Below, in pieces: positions 14,650-22,532 of a stretch of 39,622 nt of DNA. Location: IMG/VR virus record IMGVR_UViG_3300050821_017498, positions 1 through 39,622 of that record. One strand, given 5' to 3'. Made by a program: the position numbers and the translations under genes. Positions within the stretch are counted from its first letter, which is position 1, and every line of letters begins with the position of its first letter. This DNA is from a virus. The notes below the pieces were generated by a model. That model was not told the DNA's origin. It was given only the letters and a program-made list of their open reading frames with translations, and did not search any database.

Positions 14650-14817
14650 GTGCCTGGTTACGTTGCATTTATTAATTTTTCAAATGTCAATTTCATTTCA
14701 GTAAAAGGAAAAAACATAGAAATTTTTTTTAATAATTCAGCCGTGAGTTGTAAGTATACAATCGGCGAAACAGAAGAAGAAGCATTAGAATTTTTGAAAG
14801 ACAATGGTTTTATTTAA
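14650..14817 (+). CDS. possible small beta-rich protein, GTG start, 55 aa
   Basis: A frame of 55 residues starting at GTG 14650 ends at TAA 14815-14817. It has repeated short beta strands and a C-terminal GETEEEALEFLKDNGFI, which reads like a real small phage protein. No AUG and no Shine-Dalgarno support the start. Another frame of 28 residues begins at ATG 14618 and overlaps it. It may be translated from a non-AUG codon or be the remnant of a larger gene. Confidence 0.4.
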   Translation: MPGYVAFINFSNVNFISVKGKNIEIFFNNSAVSCKYTIGETEEEALEFLKDNGFI

Positions 14818-14839
14818 AATGAAGAAAAGTCAAAAATAA

Positions 14840-15127
14840 ATGTTTAAAAGATTTCAAGTGATGGATTTGTTCCATGGGAAAGAAGAATCAAAAGTCGTCG
14901 AATGGATTGCTACGAAAGACAATGTTCCTGATAAGATTGGAATTTATAAAGTAAAAAGAAATAACGGAAATGAATGTCTCGCCTATTTCTGTCCAGATCA
15001 GTGCATTCATTTAATCAAGTCTTCTCAACTTTCTCCTTCCTATTGGTGGGATAAAATAACCAAAGAACCTTTATACGATGTGATCGAATGGGGAAAAAAT
15101 GGAATGGATAGAAGTTTCAAAAATTAG
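14840..15127 (+). CDS. DUF551-like protein, 95 aa
   Basis: Residues ~20-40 (VVEWIATKDNVPDKIGIYKV) and ~70-85 (WWDKITKEPLYDVIEW) match the strand-Pro-Gly...Trp pattern of the DUF551 group. No good Shine-Dalgarno precedes ATG 14840; an ATG at 14861 would also serve. It overlaps the next gene by 29 bases. Confidence 0.65.
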   Translation: MFKRFQVMDLFHGKEESKVVEWIATKDNVPDKIGIYKVKRNNGNECLAYFCPDQCIHLIKSSQLSPSYWWDKITKEPLYDVIEWGKNGMDRSFKN

Positions 15128-15284
15128 ACCCCCTCATGGAGAGTTAATATGGGTGTGGGACATAGATAAAAATGAAAAATTTTTGGTTAGATATATGGGT
15201 TCTGAAGATATTTGGTTCGCGACAAAAGAAAATAGACGATTTCCAATTTGGGCTCACTTAAATGAAGAGGAAAAAAAACTATAA
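15099..15284 (+). CDS. DUF551-like small protein, 61 aa
   Basis: It starts MEWIEVSKIRPPHGELIWVW, again Trp-Ile then Pro-Gly. GGGG lies 7 bases upstream. Third member of a local run of related proteins; it ends with a Lys-rich tail and overlaps the next gene by 23 bases. Confidence 0.65.
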   Translation: MEWIEVSKIRPPHGELIWVWDIDKNEKFLVRYMGSEDIWFATKENRRFPIWAHLNEEEKKL

Positions 15285-15474
15285 GGACCATAATTGTATT
15301 ATTTGCTTTAGAAAATTTCAAAGCATTAGGAATTATGTCCCTTTTTGTGGAAAAATATGTAGAAATTACTCTAAAACAAAAAAACATATAAAAAATGTAA
15401 TTTTGGGAATCATGATCGATCCACATGATCCAACGAAAAAAACTGTCTATAGAAGAATTCATCTATTAAAATAG
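15262..15474 (+). CDS. small zinc-finger-like protein, 70 aa
   Basis: Cluster CIICFRKF...PFCGKIC (residues 12-33) is a C-x2-C...C-x3-C finger like those in the protein at 13442. The rest is basic. It begins within the end of the preceding gene. Function unknown. Confidence 0.6.
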   Translation: MKRKKNYKDHNCIICFRKFQSIRNYVPFCGKICRNYSKTKKHIKNVILGIMIDPHDPTKKTVYRRIHLLK

Positions 15475-15519
15475 GGTACTCCCCCTATTGCTTATTAACA
15501 AAAAAAATCTATCGAGAAA

Positions 15520-15548
15520 TTGACATGCATTTCATTTAACTTTACAAA
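15520..15548 (+). promoter_or_regulatory. promoter upstream of the recombinase operon
   Basis: Perfect -35 TTGACA at 15520-15525, 17-base spacer, TACAAA at 15543-15548 as a plausible -10, followed by TATATAGT. It lies in the gap after the 15474 stop and about 30 bases before ATG 15578, consistent with an independent transcript for the next five genes. Confidence 0.55.
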
Positions 15549-15577
15549 ATATATAGTGATGTCATAGAATATTTCTT

Positions 15578-15787
15578 ATGAAACTAATTATCGCACCCTT
15601 CGATATCGAAGTTGCTATTTCAAATGGCAATAACTGTTATTACGATGAAGCTGTGATAAAGAAAAAAAAGGGAGGAGGGTATCGTTGCAAAGAGTGTAAA
15701 TCGTGGGTTTTTCCTCCTTCTAAGAAAAAATATCACTTACCAACATATCTTTTGACATGTGATAACTGCGAGAAAAAAAATGAATGA
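15578..15787 (+). CDS. zinc-ribbon protein, 69 aa
   Basis: The central pair CKECKSW and the C-terminal CDNCEK (CxxC...CxxC, residues 37-65) form a treble-clef or ribbon zinc site. No Shine-Dalgarno is seen before ATG 15578. It overlaps the next gene by eight bases. Confidence 0.65.
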   Translation: MKLIIAPFDIEVAISNGNNCYYDEAVIKKKKGGGYRCKECKSWVFPPSKKKYHLPTYLLTCDNCEKKNE

Positions 15788-15956
15788 ATCAAAAAACTGG
15801 ATAACTCATGTTGAATTTGTAGTTTTACTCACCACCCTCCTTGGCAGTTTTTACTTGCTTGATGGAAAAATTGAAAGAGCTACACAAATACAATCTGCAA
15901 GAACGGATAAATTGTACGAAATGTTTATTGATCTTTTGAAGGATACAAAAAAGTAA
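15780..15956 (+). CDS. small membrane protein, paralogue of 22247, 58 aa
   Basis: Starts at ATG 15780 (MNESKNWITHVEFVV). An N-terminal membrane span (residues ~11-28) is followed by a helical, charged tail. It closely resembles the protein at 22247 through the first 30 residues (N-W-I-[TS]-H-[VI]-E-[FW]-V-V...[GS]-G/S-F-Y). A holin or accessory lysis protein is one possibility for such a pair, but no family was recognised. Confidence 0.7.
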   Translation: MNESKNWITHVEFVVLLTTLLGSFYLLDGKIERATQIQSARTDKLYEMFIDLLKDTKK

Positions 15957-15958
15957 AA

Positions 15959-16525
15959 ATGACTGGTAAACGAATAGGATATATACGAGTCAGCACAGTA
16001 GATCAAAATCCCGATAGACAACTCGAAGCAATGGATTTAGATAAGAAATTTATTGAATATGCATCAGGAAAAGATCTGAAAAGACCTCAACTTCAATTAT
16101 TGATGGAATATGTACGAGAAGATGACACGGTTTTTATTCATTCTGTTGACAGGTTAGCAAGGAATGCACAAGATCTTTGTAATGTCGTTGACTTCTTAAT
16201 CAATAAAAAGGTAACTGTAAATTTTGTTAGACAGAATCTTATTTTTAATGGAAAAGATTCTCCAATGGCTAAATTTCAGTTGTCCATTATGGGAGCTGTT
16301 GCAGAATTGGAAAGAGAAATTTCGTTAGAGAGACAAAGAGAAGGAATTGCTCTAGCTAAAAAAGCCGGTAAGTATCGAGGAGGAAAGAAGAAGTTGAACC
16401 AAGAAAAAATAGAAATCTTGAAACAAGAATTGATGACTAGAAATAGCAAATTATCCATCGCGAAAAAATTAGAGATTTCTCCTCCAACTCTGTATAACTA
16501 TATAAAAAAGTTAGGATTAAAATGA
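15959..16525 (+). CDS. serine recombinase (resolvase/invertase type)
   Basis: A 188-residue protein, the length of Tn3 resolvase or Gin-type invertase. It has nucleophile S12 in GYIRVSTVDQ, the D64-R65-L66-A67-R68 motif, the long dimer helix (EREISLERQREGIALAKKAG), and a C-terminal helix-turn-helix (SIAKKLEISPPTLYNYIKKLG). It resolves multimers or inverts a DNA segment, not integrates. No tyrosine or large serine integrase was found. Its targets were not identified. Confidence 0.93.
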   Translation: MTGKRIGYIRVSTVDQNPDRQLEAMDLDKKFIEYASGKDLKRPQLQLLMEYVREDDTVFIHSVDRLARNAQDLCNVVDFLINKKVTVNFVRQNLIFNGKDSPMAKFQLSIMGAVAELEREISLERQREGIALAKKAGKYRGGKKKLNQEKIEILKQELMTRNSKLSIAKKLEISPPTLYNYIKKLGLK

Positions 16526-16863
16526 TACCAAAGAAACCAGAATTTATCATGTGTTCCCATTGCCAGAAACAAATACAAAAAAAATCACACAACCAGAAGT
16601 ACTGTATACCTTGTGTAGATGCAGTTGCAAAAATCAAAAGAGATAGAAAGAAAAATCCTCCGGTAGATCCACAAAAAAGCGAACGACACGAAGAATATAA
16701 GAGACTTCTTTGCAATATGCTGCTGAATTTTTATGTGGATATAAATAATACTTCAAAGATACTGACACCAAATCAGCTAACGAATTTCATTGTAAGATGG
16801 GTGGAAAAACAGATTAAAGAACCAATAGAAAACTGGAATCCTCTCGAAGATGAGTCAGAATAG
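16522..16863 (+). CDS. zinc-finger-containing protein, 113 aa
   Basis: A CSHCQKQ...YCIPC cluster at residues 11-31 is followed by a basic region and an acidic helical C-terminus. It overlaps the recombinase by ATGA. Perhaps a DNA-binding accessory; no family recognised. Confidence 0.65.
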   Translation: MIPKKPEFIMCSHCQKQIQKKSHNQKYCIPCVDAVAKIKRDRKKNPPVDPQKSERHEEYKRLLCNMLLNFYVDINNTSKILTPNQLTNFIVRWVEKQIKEPIENWNPLEDESE

Positions 16864-17035
16864 ATATCCACATAAGACAATTAATGGAATCAAAAATAAG
16901 GTCCATAGACATGTGATGGAAGCACATTTGGGAAGACCACTAGAATCAAATGAACATGTCTACCATTTGGATGGAGATCCAAGAAATAATGACATCGCAA
17001 ATCTTGTAGTAATTAAAAAGAATTCATACAAATGA
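16850..17035 (+). CDS. mini HNH (HNH_3-like) protein
   Basis: 61 residues: H-R-H-V-M-E-A-H-L-G-R-P-L...E-H-V-Y-H-L-D-G-D-P-R-N-N...N-L-V-V, the HNH_3 core pattern with the NNxxNL end. It is only the nuclease core without DNA-binding modules, so it could be a homing-type nicking enzyme, or a remnant. It overlaps the previous gene by 14 bases. Confidence 0.8.
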   Translation: MSQNRYPHKTINGIKNKVHRHVMEAHLGRPLESNEHVYHLDGDPRNNDIANLVVIKKNSYK

Positions 17036-17064
17036 TAGAAAAAAGTGCTCTGTTGATGTAATCA

Positions 17065-18315
17065 TCACCCGGGGTTTACTAATGCAATGGTTAACCAAGT
17101 AAAATAACCCCCAGCACCAAAAATGGTATTATTTTTCGTTCCACCCGCACCCTGTACCTGGATTTCTATAAAATCTCCTGCTGGAAGTCTTACTAAAGCA
17201 GAGAAAGGGAGCCATACGAGACCTGTATTTCCTACATTGACCGCATTATTACTAGTACAAAACATCGTATACAGTGTTGATTGGACAAACACAGTCCACT
17301 CAGTAGTTGTCCCTAGGTTTTGAATAGAGACGTTCCCACTAACCATGTAAGTACCTGTGACAGGTGCGGTAAATGCTCCCGTGGTATTATTATAGTCACT
17401 GTGTTGATCGTAGGTTACCGTATCGAATACTACCGTAACAGTGGTTCCATCTCCAGTAGCATTGGCTGTTCCAGATGATTTATAGGCAAGCATAGAAGAA
17501 ACAGTTCCCCCAGGAATTGCTGCTGACCCAAGTTGTCCTGTAGATGTATTAATGGTTACCATTTGAGAATTGGAGGTAGTAACACCGGCTATTCCAGCAA
17601 TAAATGCTGCTGATAAATTTATGTTTCCGGGGGGCGAACTAGGAGATCCACCTATTCTCAGGGTTCCGTTTTCTGTAACAACTCCTATATTCCCAAGATA
17701 AATGTTATTAGATTCTGTGCTAGTGAGAGTATTTCCAGCATTATGACCTATAGCAATGTTCAAACCGCCTGATGTCAGATTTCCTAAGCTTTCAAACCCA
17801 AGACAAATGTTTGGTTCATCTATAGTTGTAGTTACCAGTTGGCCAATAGATCCACTTCCTAGCGCTATATTTGCACTACCAGTTACCAGACTAGATGCGC
17901 TTGCGGTTCCTATACATACATTTTGAGTTCCTGCTGTAAGATCTTCTAAACACTGATATCCTATAGCCACATTTTCAGCTGAATCACCGACTCCAACAGG
18001 ATTAGAAGATAAAGCTAAAGCACCAATAGCTATTTGTCCCCCTCCAGATGTTGCATTTTCCATCGCATTATATCCAACAGCGACATTATCAAAACCAGCA
18101 GTTAAAGCACCCAATGCCCCATCGCCTACTGCCACATTGAAGTTCACATCTCCAGAAGGAGAACCTGTTCCATCTGATCCAATTAATAGATTTTGTAATC
18201 CAAAATCCTGAGTGTAAGTAGATCCTGTTTGTACCCATTGAACGGTGGTGTTATCATTGACAAGAGTTGCGCTGCCGCCTCCGCCACCTGAACCAGGTTT
18301 AATAATTTGACTCAT
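17065..18315 (-). CDS. tail/adhesin protein: YadA-head-like repeats plus C1q-like domain
   Basis: 416 residues. Residues ~60-235 are a repeat series of the form xVAxGxxAxxxxTxGxxN, similar to the left-handed beta-roll heads of YadA-type adhesins. The last ~130 residues (from about 280) have a C1q/TNF-like trimer pattern ending GGYFTWLTIALVNPG. Such trimeric proteins are receptor-binding fibres. It is the last gene of a five-gene fibre operon. AGAGGA precedes the start. Confidence 0.75.
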   Translation of the reverse strand: MSQIIKPGSGGGGGSATLVNDNTTVQWVQTGSTYTQDFGLQNLLIGSDGTGSPSGDVNFNVAVGDGALGALTAGFDNVAVGYNAMENATSGGGQIAIGALALSSNPVGVGDSAENVAIGYQCLEDLTAGTQNVCIGTASASSLVTGSANIALGSGSIGQLVTTTIDEPNICLGFESLGNLTSGGLNIAIGHNAGNTLTSTESNNIYLGNIGVVTENGTLRIGGSPSSPPGNINLSAAFIAGIAGVTTSNSQMVTINTSTGQLGSAAIPGGTVSSMLAYKSSGTANATGDGTTVTVVFDTVTYDQHSDYNNTTGAFTAPVTGTYMVSGNVSIQNLGTTTEWTVFVQSTLYTMFCTSNNAVNVGNTGLVWLPFSALVRLPAGDFIEIQVQGAGGTKNNTIFGAGGYFTWLTIALVNPG

Positions 18316-18323
18316 GATTTCCT

Positions 18324-19508
18324 CTATAAATTACTTAATATTATTGTTCCTGAGCTTCCTGTTGATCCGGATGTTCCAATTCCGAAACCTGTTCCACCCG
18401 TACCGCCGCCTGCGCTAATGGTTTGTCCAGAGATTGCGCCACCAGATACAGATTGAGAAACGACAACAACTAGTCCACCACCACCACCGCCTCCTCCTCC
18501 GGTTGTTCCGGCAGTACCATTTCCGCCGTTTCCTCCTAAGGCTTGGATATTTCCTGTTCCGGCAAAAGTACGGACATAGACCAATACAAATGCGCCTCCT
18601 CCACCTCCGCCTCCACCAGAATTAACACCGTCACCACCACCGCCTCCGCCTCCGGTTCCACCCTGCATAAGGAAAGTAATTCCTGTTCCACCTATGAGAA
18701 ACCCCAAATTAAATGGAAATGTGCGAACTTGAGGTGAAGATGCGGGAGGTGATGATAAAGTACCGCCTACTCCACCACCGCTGACTCCTGTTCCTCCAGT
18801 ACCTCCTACTCCTCCATAACTAATGGGCTGAGAGGTACCTCCTGCAGTAGCTGAATTTATTCCATGATTTCCAGCTCCGGTACTTCCTGCACCACCAGTA
18901 GTTGAAGGACCATTAGATGTAGTAGTATTAGCATTTACAGGAGAACTTGAATTTGTGGCATTGGCTCCAGCAGAAGATCCAGAACCATTACCTCCATTCC
19001 ACTTAATAGTTCCATTATTTGTCAGAGTTCCGTTACAGAATAATCTATATCCGTTAGCGATAATAGAGACACCACTATTGATTGTCGAAGATGCAAGATA
19101 GATATCTCGTGATAATGTATATGTATTTGCAGAAGGGACAAGACCAAGAATTGTAGTAGAGCCATCAAATGTTTGTCCTCCATCTGAGCCATCACCATAA
19201 ACTGGATCAGTAGCTGTCCCTCCTGGGGCTGGCGCTACATTGAAATTAGTTCCATCAGAGGTAATGACGAATCCTGAAGTTCCTGCTGTAGATGGATACG
19301 TAGCTGTAGAATAGGCGGGATTCGCAGAGTTTCCTCCAGATTGCAGAACTTGACCGGCAGTACCAGGTCCCACAGAGGAAATTCCATTTGAGGCAGCTCC
19401 AACTAATACATCAAATTGCGTTACTGTTACTCCAGTAAATGTGGCCGTCCCATCAAATTTAACCAGACCTGCTTGGGTAATATCTAAATCATTACTGGGT
19501 GTTGCCAT
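18324..19508 (-). CDS. glycine-rich fibre protein, 394 aa
   Basis: Long stretches of Gly with Thr/Ser/Asn (especially residues 160-240 and 270-390) make a polyglycine-helix-like or loose beta structure, as in some phage distal fibre proteins and adhesins. The N-terminus is beta-rich with a DGTNFNVAPAPG segment. DNA across 18470-18680 is consequently repetitive in GGN codons. Function inferred from company. Confidence 0.65.
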   Translation of the reverse strand: MATPSNDLDITQAGLVKFDGTATFTGVTVTQFDVLVGAASNGISSVGPGTAGQVLQSGGNSANPAYSTATYPSTAGTSGFVITSDGTNFNVAPAPGGTATDPVYGDGSDGGQTFDGSTTILGLVPSANTYTLSRDIYLASSTINSGVSIIANGYRLFCNGTLTNNGTIKWNGGNGSGSSAGANATNSSSPVNANTTTSNGPSTTGGAGSTGAGNHGINSATAGGTSQPISYGGVGGTGGTGVSGGGVGGTLSSPPASSPQVRTFPFNLGFLIGGTGITFLMQGGTGGGGGGGDGVNSGGGGGGGGAFVLVYVRTFAGTGNIQALGGNGGNGTAGTTGGGGGGGGGLVVVVSQSVSGGAISGQTISAGGGTGGTGFGIGTSGSTGSSGTIILSNL

Positions 19509-19517
19509 ATTCTATTC

Positions 19518-20663
19518 CTAAACTACAGTTTTTGTTCCAATTCCAGAAGTAGCTACCCATCTTGTATTTGCCACCTCACATACAAGCCTTACTGAATCAC
19601 CTTGATTGTTTGATGCAAGAGATCCTCCTGCGCCTGACGTAGTTTGTTGTGTACCGTATCTAATTTGTTGTCCCACCCCTTGTGTTATTGTCCATGAAGT
19701 TGCACCATCCAGAACTACTTCGATAATACTTCCAACCGTTGCCCCTGTTGTAGGCAATGCAAGAGACAAGGCTCCTCCAGGAGAGACACAAAAATAACCA
19801 GTATTAGCAACAAGAGTTTGGTTCGCTGTGATGAGAACCCAATTATCACCACTGAAGCTAGAAGAAATCGTAATTGTCCCAGCTCCGTTACTGATTGAGA
19901 TTCCTGTTCCTGCAGTAAGCGTATTTAATGAAGGTGCATTCCCTGTGTTTCCAATAATGAGTTGACCATTAGTGAGGGGGCCAAGTGCAATTGATGGTGT
20001 TGTTGCTCCTTGACCTAAAAGGAAAGTATTTAGCGTACTCACAACCTCTGTTTTAAGTGAATGAGCGCCAGGATTTCCAGTGACATAAGTTGTGGAAGCT
20101 CCAGAAAGATTGATATTTCCAGAACCATTAGGAGAAACAGCACCGCCCGCATCTCCCGTCAATGATATCAGTTCTCCAGCTCCTGTGGCTGTGATGGTAA
20201 TAGTACTTCCCGCTCCTGATGTCGTTATTCCAGTTCCCCCAAATACATTCAAATTATTTGCAGCGGGAACGGCTACACCAGAATTAGTAGTATATTGAGT
20301 TGCATCGATCCCTGTTAGTGAAATAGTGACTGTGTCTCCGGATCCTGTTGTCTGAATTCCATTTGTGCCAAATATATTTAAATTATTAGCGAATGGGATA
20401 GCTATTCCGGTATTTTCTGTATACTGAGTAGCAGGTCCAAAAGCATTAGTAATTTCAACCCAATTTGCTGTTGTTACTCCTTGCACTGTGTCAATATTTA
20501 GTAATACCCAAATAGAATTTCCTACATTGACCCAGAATTTGCCCACAGGATACAGAAAGTCATGTGGCGTTGGATTTCTTGCGTCTATATGGGGAACTTC
20601 CAGATTTTCTGGACGTGTCCCGAATGCTACAGGATATAGATTGGCGTTTGGCTGAAAACCCAT
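19518..20663 (-). CDS. fibre protein with shared N-terminal anchor, 381 aa
   Basis: The first ~70 residues (PNANLYPVAFGTRPEN...VPHIDARNP...LYPVGKFWV) are nearly the same as in the protein at 20999, indicating a common virion-anchoring domain. The rest is beta-rich with Gly/Thr/Asn repeats such as NTGIAIP-NNLN-FGTNGI and NSGVAVP-NNLNVFGGTGI, a tandem repeat near 80-150. Likely a tail-fibre or distal adhesin paralogue. Confidence 0.72.
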   Translation of the reverse strand: MGFQPNANLYPVAFGTRPENLEVPHIDARNPTPHDFLYPVGKFWVNVGNSIWVLLNIDTVQGVTTANWVEITNAFGPATQYTENTGIAIPFANNLNIFGTNGIQTTGSGDTVTISLTGIDATQYTTNSGVAVPAANNLNVFGGTGITTSGAGSTITITATGAGELISLTGDAGGAVSPNGSGNINLSGASTTYVTGNPGAHSLKTEVVSTLNTFLLGQGATTPSIALGPLTNGQLIIGNTGNAPSLNTLTAGTGISISNGAGTITISSSFSGDNWVLITANQTLVANTGYFCVSPGGALSLALPTTGATVGSIIEVVLDGATSWTITQGVGQQIRYGTQQTTSGAGGSLASNNQGDSVRLVCEVANTRWVATSGIGTKTVV

Positions 20664-20667
20664 AATC

Positions 20668-20991
20668 CTACAAATTTAATGCATAGATATAAGAGATAGA
20701 AAACGTCCCAGAAGCTCCGTTTCCATAAAATGTCGTACCAATGTCAAATGTATAATTAGGAGCGACCCCAGAAGCTGCTCTTAAATCTAAAACCAGCGCT
20801 TCTCCAGCAGGAAACGTTCTCCATGTTGTTGTACCACCATCTATGGAAATCGCCACAGCTACTGTTCCTTGATTGTCAAAGATGATGATGACCGGATTTT
20901 GTGTGAGAGTACCAATCTTGACAGAACTTCCCGTCATAGTTGCTGCTAATTCAGCTGCAAAACCGGCTCTCTGGCTATTATTTATAGACAT
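20668..20991 (-). CDS. small beta-rich fibre-operon protein, 107 aa
   Basis: Beta-rich sequence with an Ig-like alternation (PVIIIFDNQGTVAVAISIDGG) and a C-terminal hydrophobic end. It lies between the two anchor-domain paralogues and may be a fibre accessory or chaperone. AGGT precedes the ATG. No family recognised. Confidence 0.65.
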   Translation of the reverse strand: MSINNSQRAGFAAELAATMTGSSVKIGTLTQNPVIIIFDNQGTVAVAISIDGGTTTWRTFPAGEALVLDLRAASGVAPNYTFDIGTTFYGNGASGTFSISYIYALNL

Positions 20992-20998
20992 TTGTTAC

Positions 20999-21952
20999 CT
21001 ATGCGTTAATGATCCACCAGTTAAATGTAGATGTCTCATTTCCTGTTGAAGTGAGGGTAAATCCTGTTCCATCTTGTGCTGTAATGGAAACCTGACCAGG
21101 CGTTCCACCAGTAGTTGCTCTAGAGTAGAAAATTTTTGCAGTTGCAGAAGATGCTGTTGTAGCAACTGTAACTGCACCTGGAGTACCACTCATGGCAGCT
21201 GATGTTCCAACTGATGCATTTGACCCAGTAGCAATAACTAATTTGTTCCCAGCAGTACTTAGCACTACATTTCCATTAGTAGCAGTGATATTTCCCAAAG
21301 TGGCCGTCATCGATGTTCCAGCGTTTACAGCACCCGCTGTTGCCACTATATTTCCGGTTGTAGATGTAATACCAGTACCTGCAGTGACGGTAGTTGTAGC
21401 TGATAATGAAGTGGTTGTTGCTAATGAACCTGTAACTGCTGTATTTCCTGTAGCATTACCGATGTTCACTGCACCAGTTCCTCCGGTTCCGATTGAAGTT
21501 ACTGCTGCACCAGTCGTATTTATTGTGGTAGTTCCTGTAACTGCAGCCCCTCCTGATGTGACCGTTAGGCCTGTTCCAGCTGTAACGGTGGTTCCTGATG
21601 ACAATGAAGTAGTAGTTGTAAGAGAACCAGGAGTGGTTATTGCAGATGGGAGAGAAACTGTTGCTGTTCCCGCTGCTGTTGTTACTGTAACTTGATTGGC
21701 AGTTCCTAAGACACTTTCTACTGGCCCAGTTGAACTAGATAATTCTACCCAGTTTGCTGTAGTGATTCCTTGCGTTGATGTATAACCTAAAAGTCTGTAG
21801 GTAGAATTATTTATCCAAACCCAATCTTTACCGACAGGATATAGCACATCGGTCGTGGTGGGGGCTCTCGTATCGTAATGTGGAACTTCTACGTTTTCTG
21901 GGCGAGCTCCAAATGCTACAGCATATAGGTTTGCTCCAGGTGGAAAGGTCAT
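20999..21952 (-). CDS. fibre protein with shared N-terminal anchor, 317 aa
   Basis: The N-terminal anchor (PPGANLYAVAFGARPEN...VPHYDTRAP...LYPVGKDWV) matches the paralogue at 19518. Residues ~80-270 are a low-complexity Thr/Ala/Gly/Val beta repeat (TTTSLSSGTTVTAGTGL and similar). First gene of the fibre operon; GGAGA precedes the start. The complementary strand is an open frame (21192-21695) only because of this repetitive composition. Confidence 0.75.
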   Translation of the reverse strand: MTFPPGANLYAVAFGARPENVEVPHYDTRAPTTTDVLYPVGKDWVWINNSTYRLLGYTSTQGITTANWVELSSSTGPVESVLGTANQVTVTTAAGTATVSLPSAITTPGSLTTTTSLSSGTTVTAGTGLTVTSGGAAVTGTTTINTTGAAVTSIGTGGTGAVNIGNATGNTAVTGSLATTTSLSATTTVTAGTGITSTTGNIVATAGAVNAGTSMTATLGNITATNGNVVLSTAGNKLVIATGSNASVGTSAAMSGTPGAVTVATTASSATAKIFYSRATTGGTPGQVSITAQDGTGFTLTSTGNETSTFNWWIINA

Positions 21953-22088
21953 ATCAATCTCCTAAATTTGAAGGAAAGTTTTGTTGTTAACATTTCCTTT
22001 AAAATAGAGGATTGTCCGATAATTATTTAGTAGAATTTATTTTATTTAAAAAATATATTGCACATAGGAACGTGGGAACATAAATAAA

Positions 22089-22250
22089 ATGGCATATAAA
22101 TTCATAAGAGTCAGAATATCAAGTGACTTATATCGTAGATTTAAGGTACACTGTTTGGAAAATGAGGTATCCATACCCAAACAAATGACAGAATTTGTGC
22201 GGAAATTTATGGAAGTACAAGACGAAAATAAGAAGCTAATGGGTAAATGA
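22089..22250 (+). CDS. ribbon-helix-helix regulator, 53 aa
   Basis: ATG 22089 to TGA 22248-22250, beginning MAYKFIRVRISSDLYRRF. A short basic beta strand (residues 4-10) is followed by two helices and a turn containing E-N-E-V-S-I-P: the Arc/MetJ fold at its usual ~50 residues. Such dimers bind short inverted repeats, so it is a good candidate for the AT dyads at 7987 and 37344. It overlaps the next gene by ATGA and faces away from the fibre operon. Confidence 0.75.
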   Translation: MAYKFIRVRISSDLYRRFKVHCLENEVSIPKQMTEFVRKFMEVQDENKKLMGK

Positions 22251-22468
22251 TGGATAAAAATAATTGGATATCACATATAGAATGGGTTGTGATGTTTGTC
22301 ACTTTAGTGGGTGGTTTTTATACCATAGATTCTAGAATTGATAATTGTCACAGCAGAATTGACCAATTCTTGATAGCATGGAGAGCGGAAGCTAACGCTT
22401 TTCATCAAGAAACGAAAGATTTTCACGGACGATTATGTGCTATTGAGGAAAGGAATAAGGGGAAATAA
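22247..22468 (+). CDS. small membrane protein, paralogue of 15780, 73 aa
   Basis: Membrane span at about residues 11-28 (HIEWVVMFVTLVGGFYTI) after NWIS; then an amphipathic helical tail. The first 30 residues are clearly related to the protein at 15780. It shares an operon with the RHH regulator and the 17-residue peptide that follows. Holin-like roles are possible but unproven. Confidence 0.72.
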   Translation: MMDKNNWISHIEWVVMFVTLVGGFYTIDSRIDNCHSRIDQFLIAWRAEANAFHQETKDFHGRLCAIEERNKGK

Positions 22469-22521
22469 TGGATATTATCATTTTTGCAGTAATTTTCGCA
22501 TTACTTTTACAAGAGAATTAA
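22468..22521 (+). CDS. tiny hydrophobic peptide, 17 aa
   Basis: M-D-I-I-I-F-A-V-I-F-A-L-L-L-Q-E-N, coupled by TAATG to the previous stop. A purely hydrophobic core with an acidic end, resembling a minimal membrane toxin or accessory peptide. Its TAA overlaps the stop of the convergent large minus-strand gene. Short enough to be chance. Confidence 0.35.
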   Translation: MDIIIFAVIFALLLQEN

Positions 22522-22532
22522 TCATTCTCTTG
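22510..22532. terminator. bidirectional stem across two convergent stops
   Basis: CAAGAGAAT (22510-22518) pairs perfectly with ATTCTCTTG (22524-22532) around a 5-base loop. It contains both stop codons. Neither side has a T-run, so termination would be weak or factor-assisted; a stabilising 3' stem is an alternative. Confidence 0.5.

Noticed and set aside
17036-17064. Terminator between the HNH gene and the convergent fibre operon
   Set aside because: Only a 5-bp stem (TGATG/CATCA) with a distant T-run on the minus strand; too weak to list.
18434-18737. His/Arg-rich and Ser/Thr-rich plus-strand frames
   Set aside because: Antisense shadows of GGN-rich codons of the glycine-rich fibre.
21192-21695. 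167-residue plus-strand frame of Val/Pro/Ala composition
   Set aside because: It is antisense to the repetitive fibre gene at 20999; its composition is the mirror of Thr/Gly/Ala codons, with no ribosome site or promoter.
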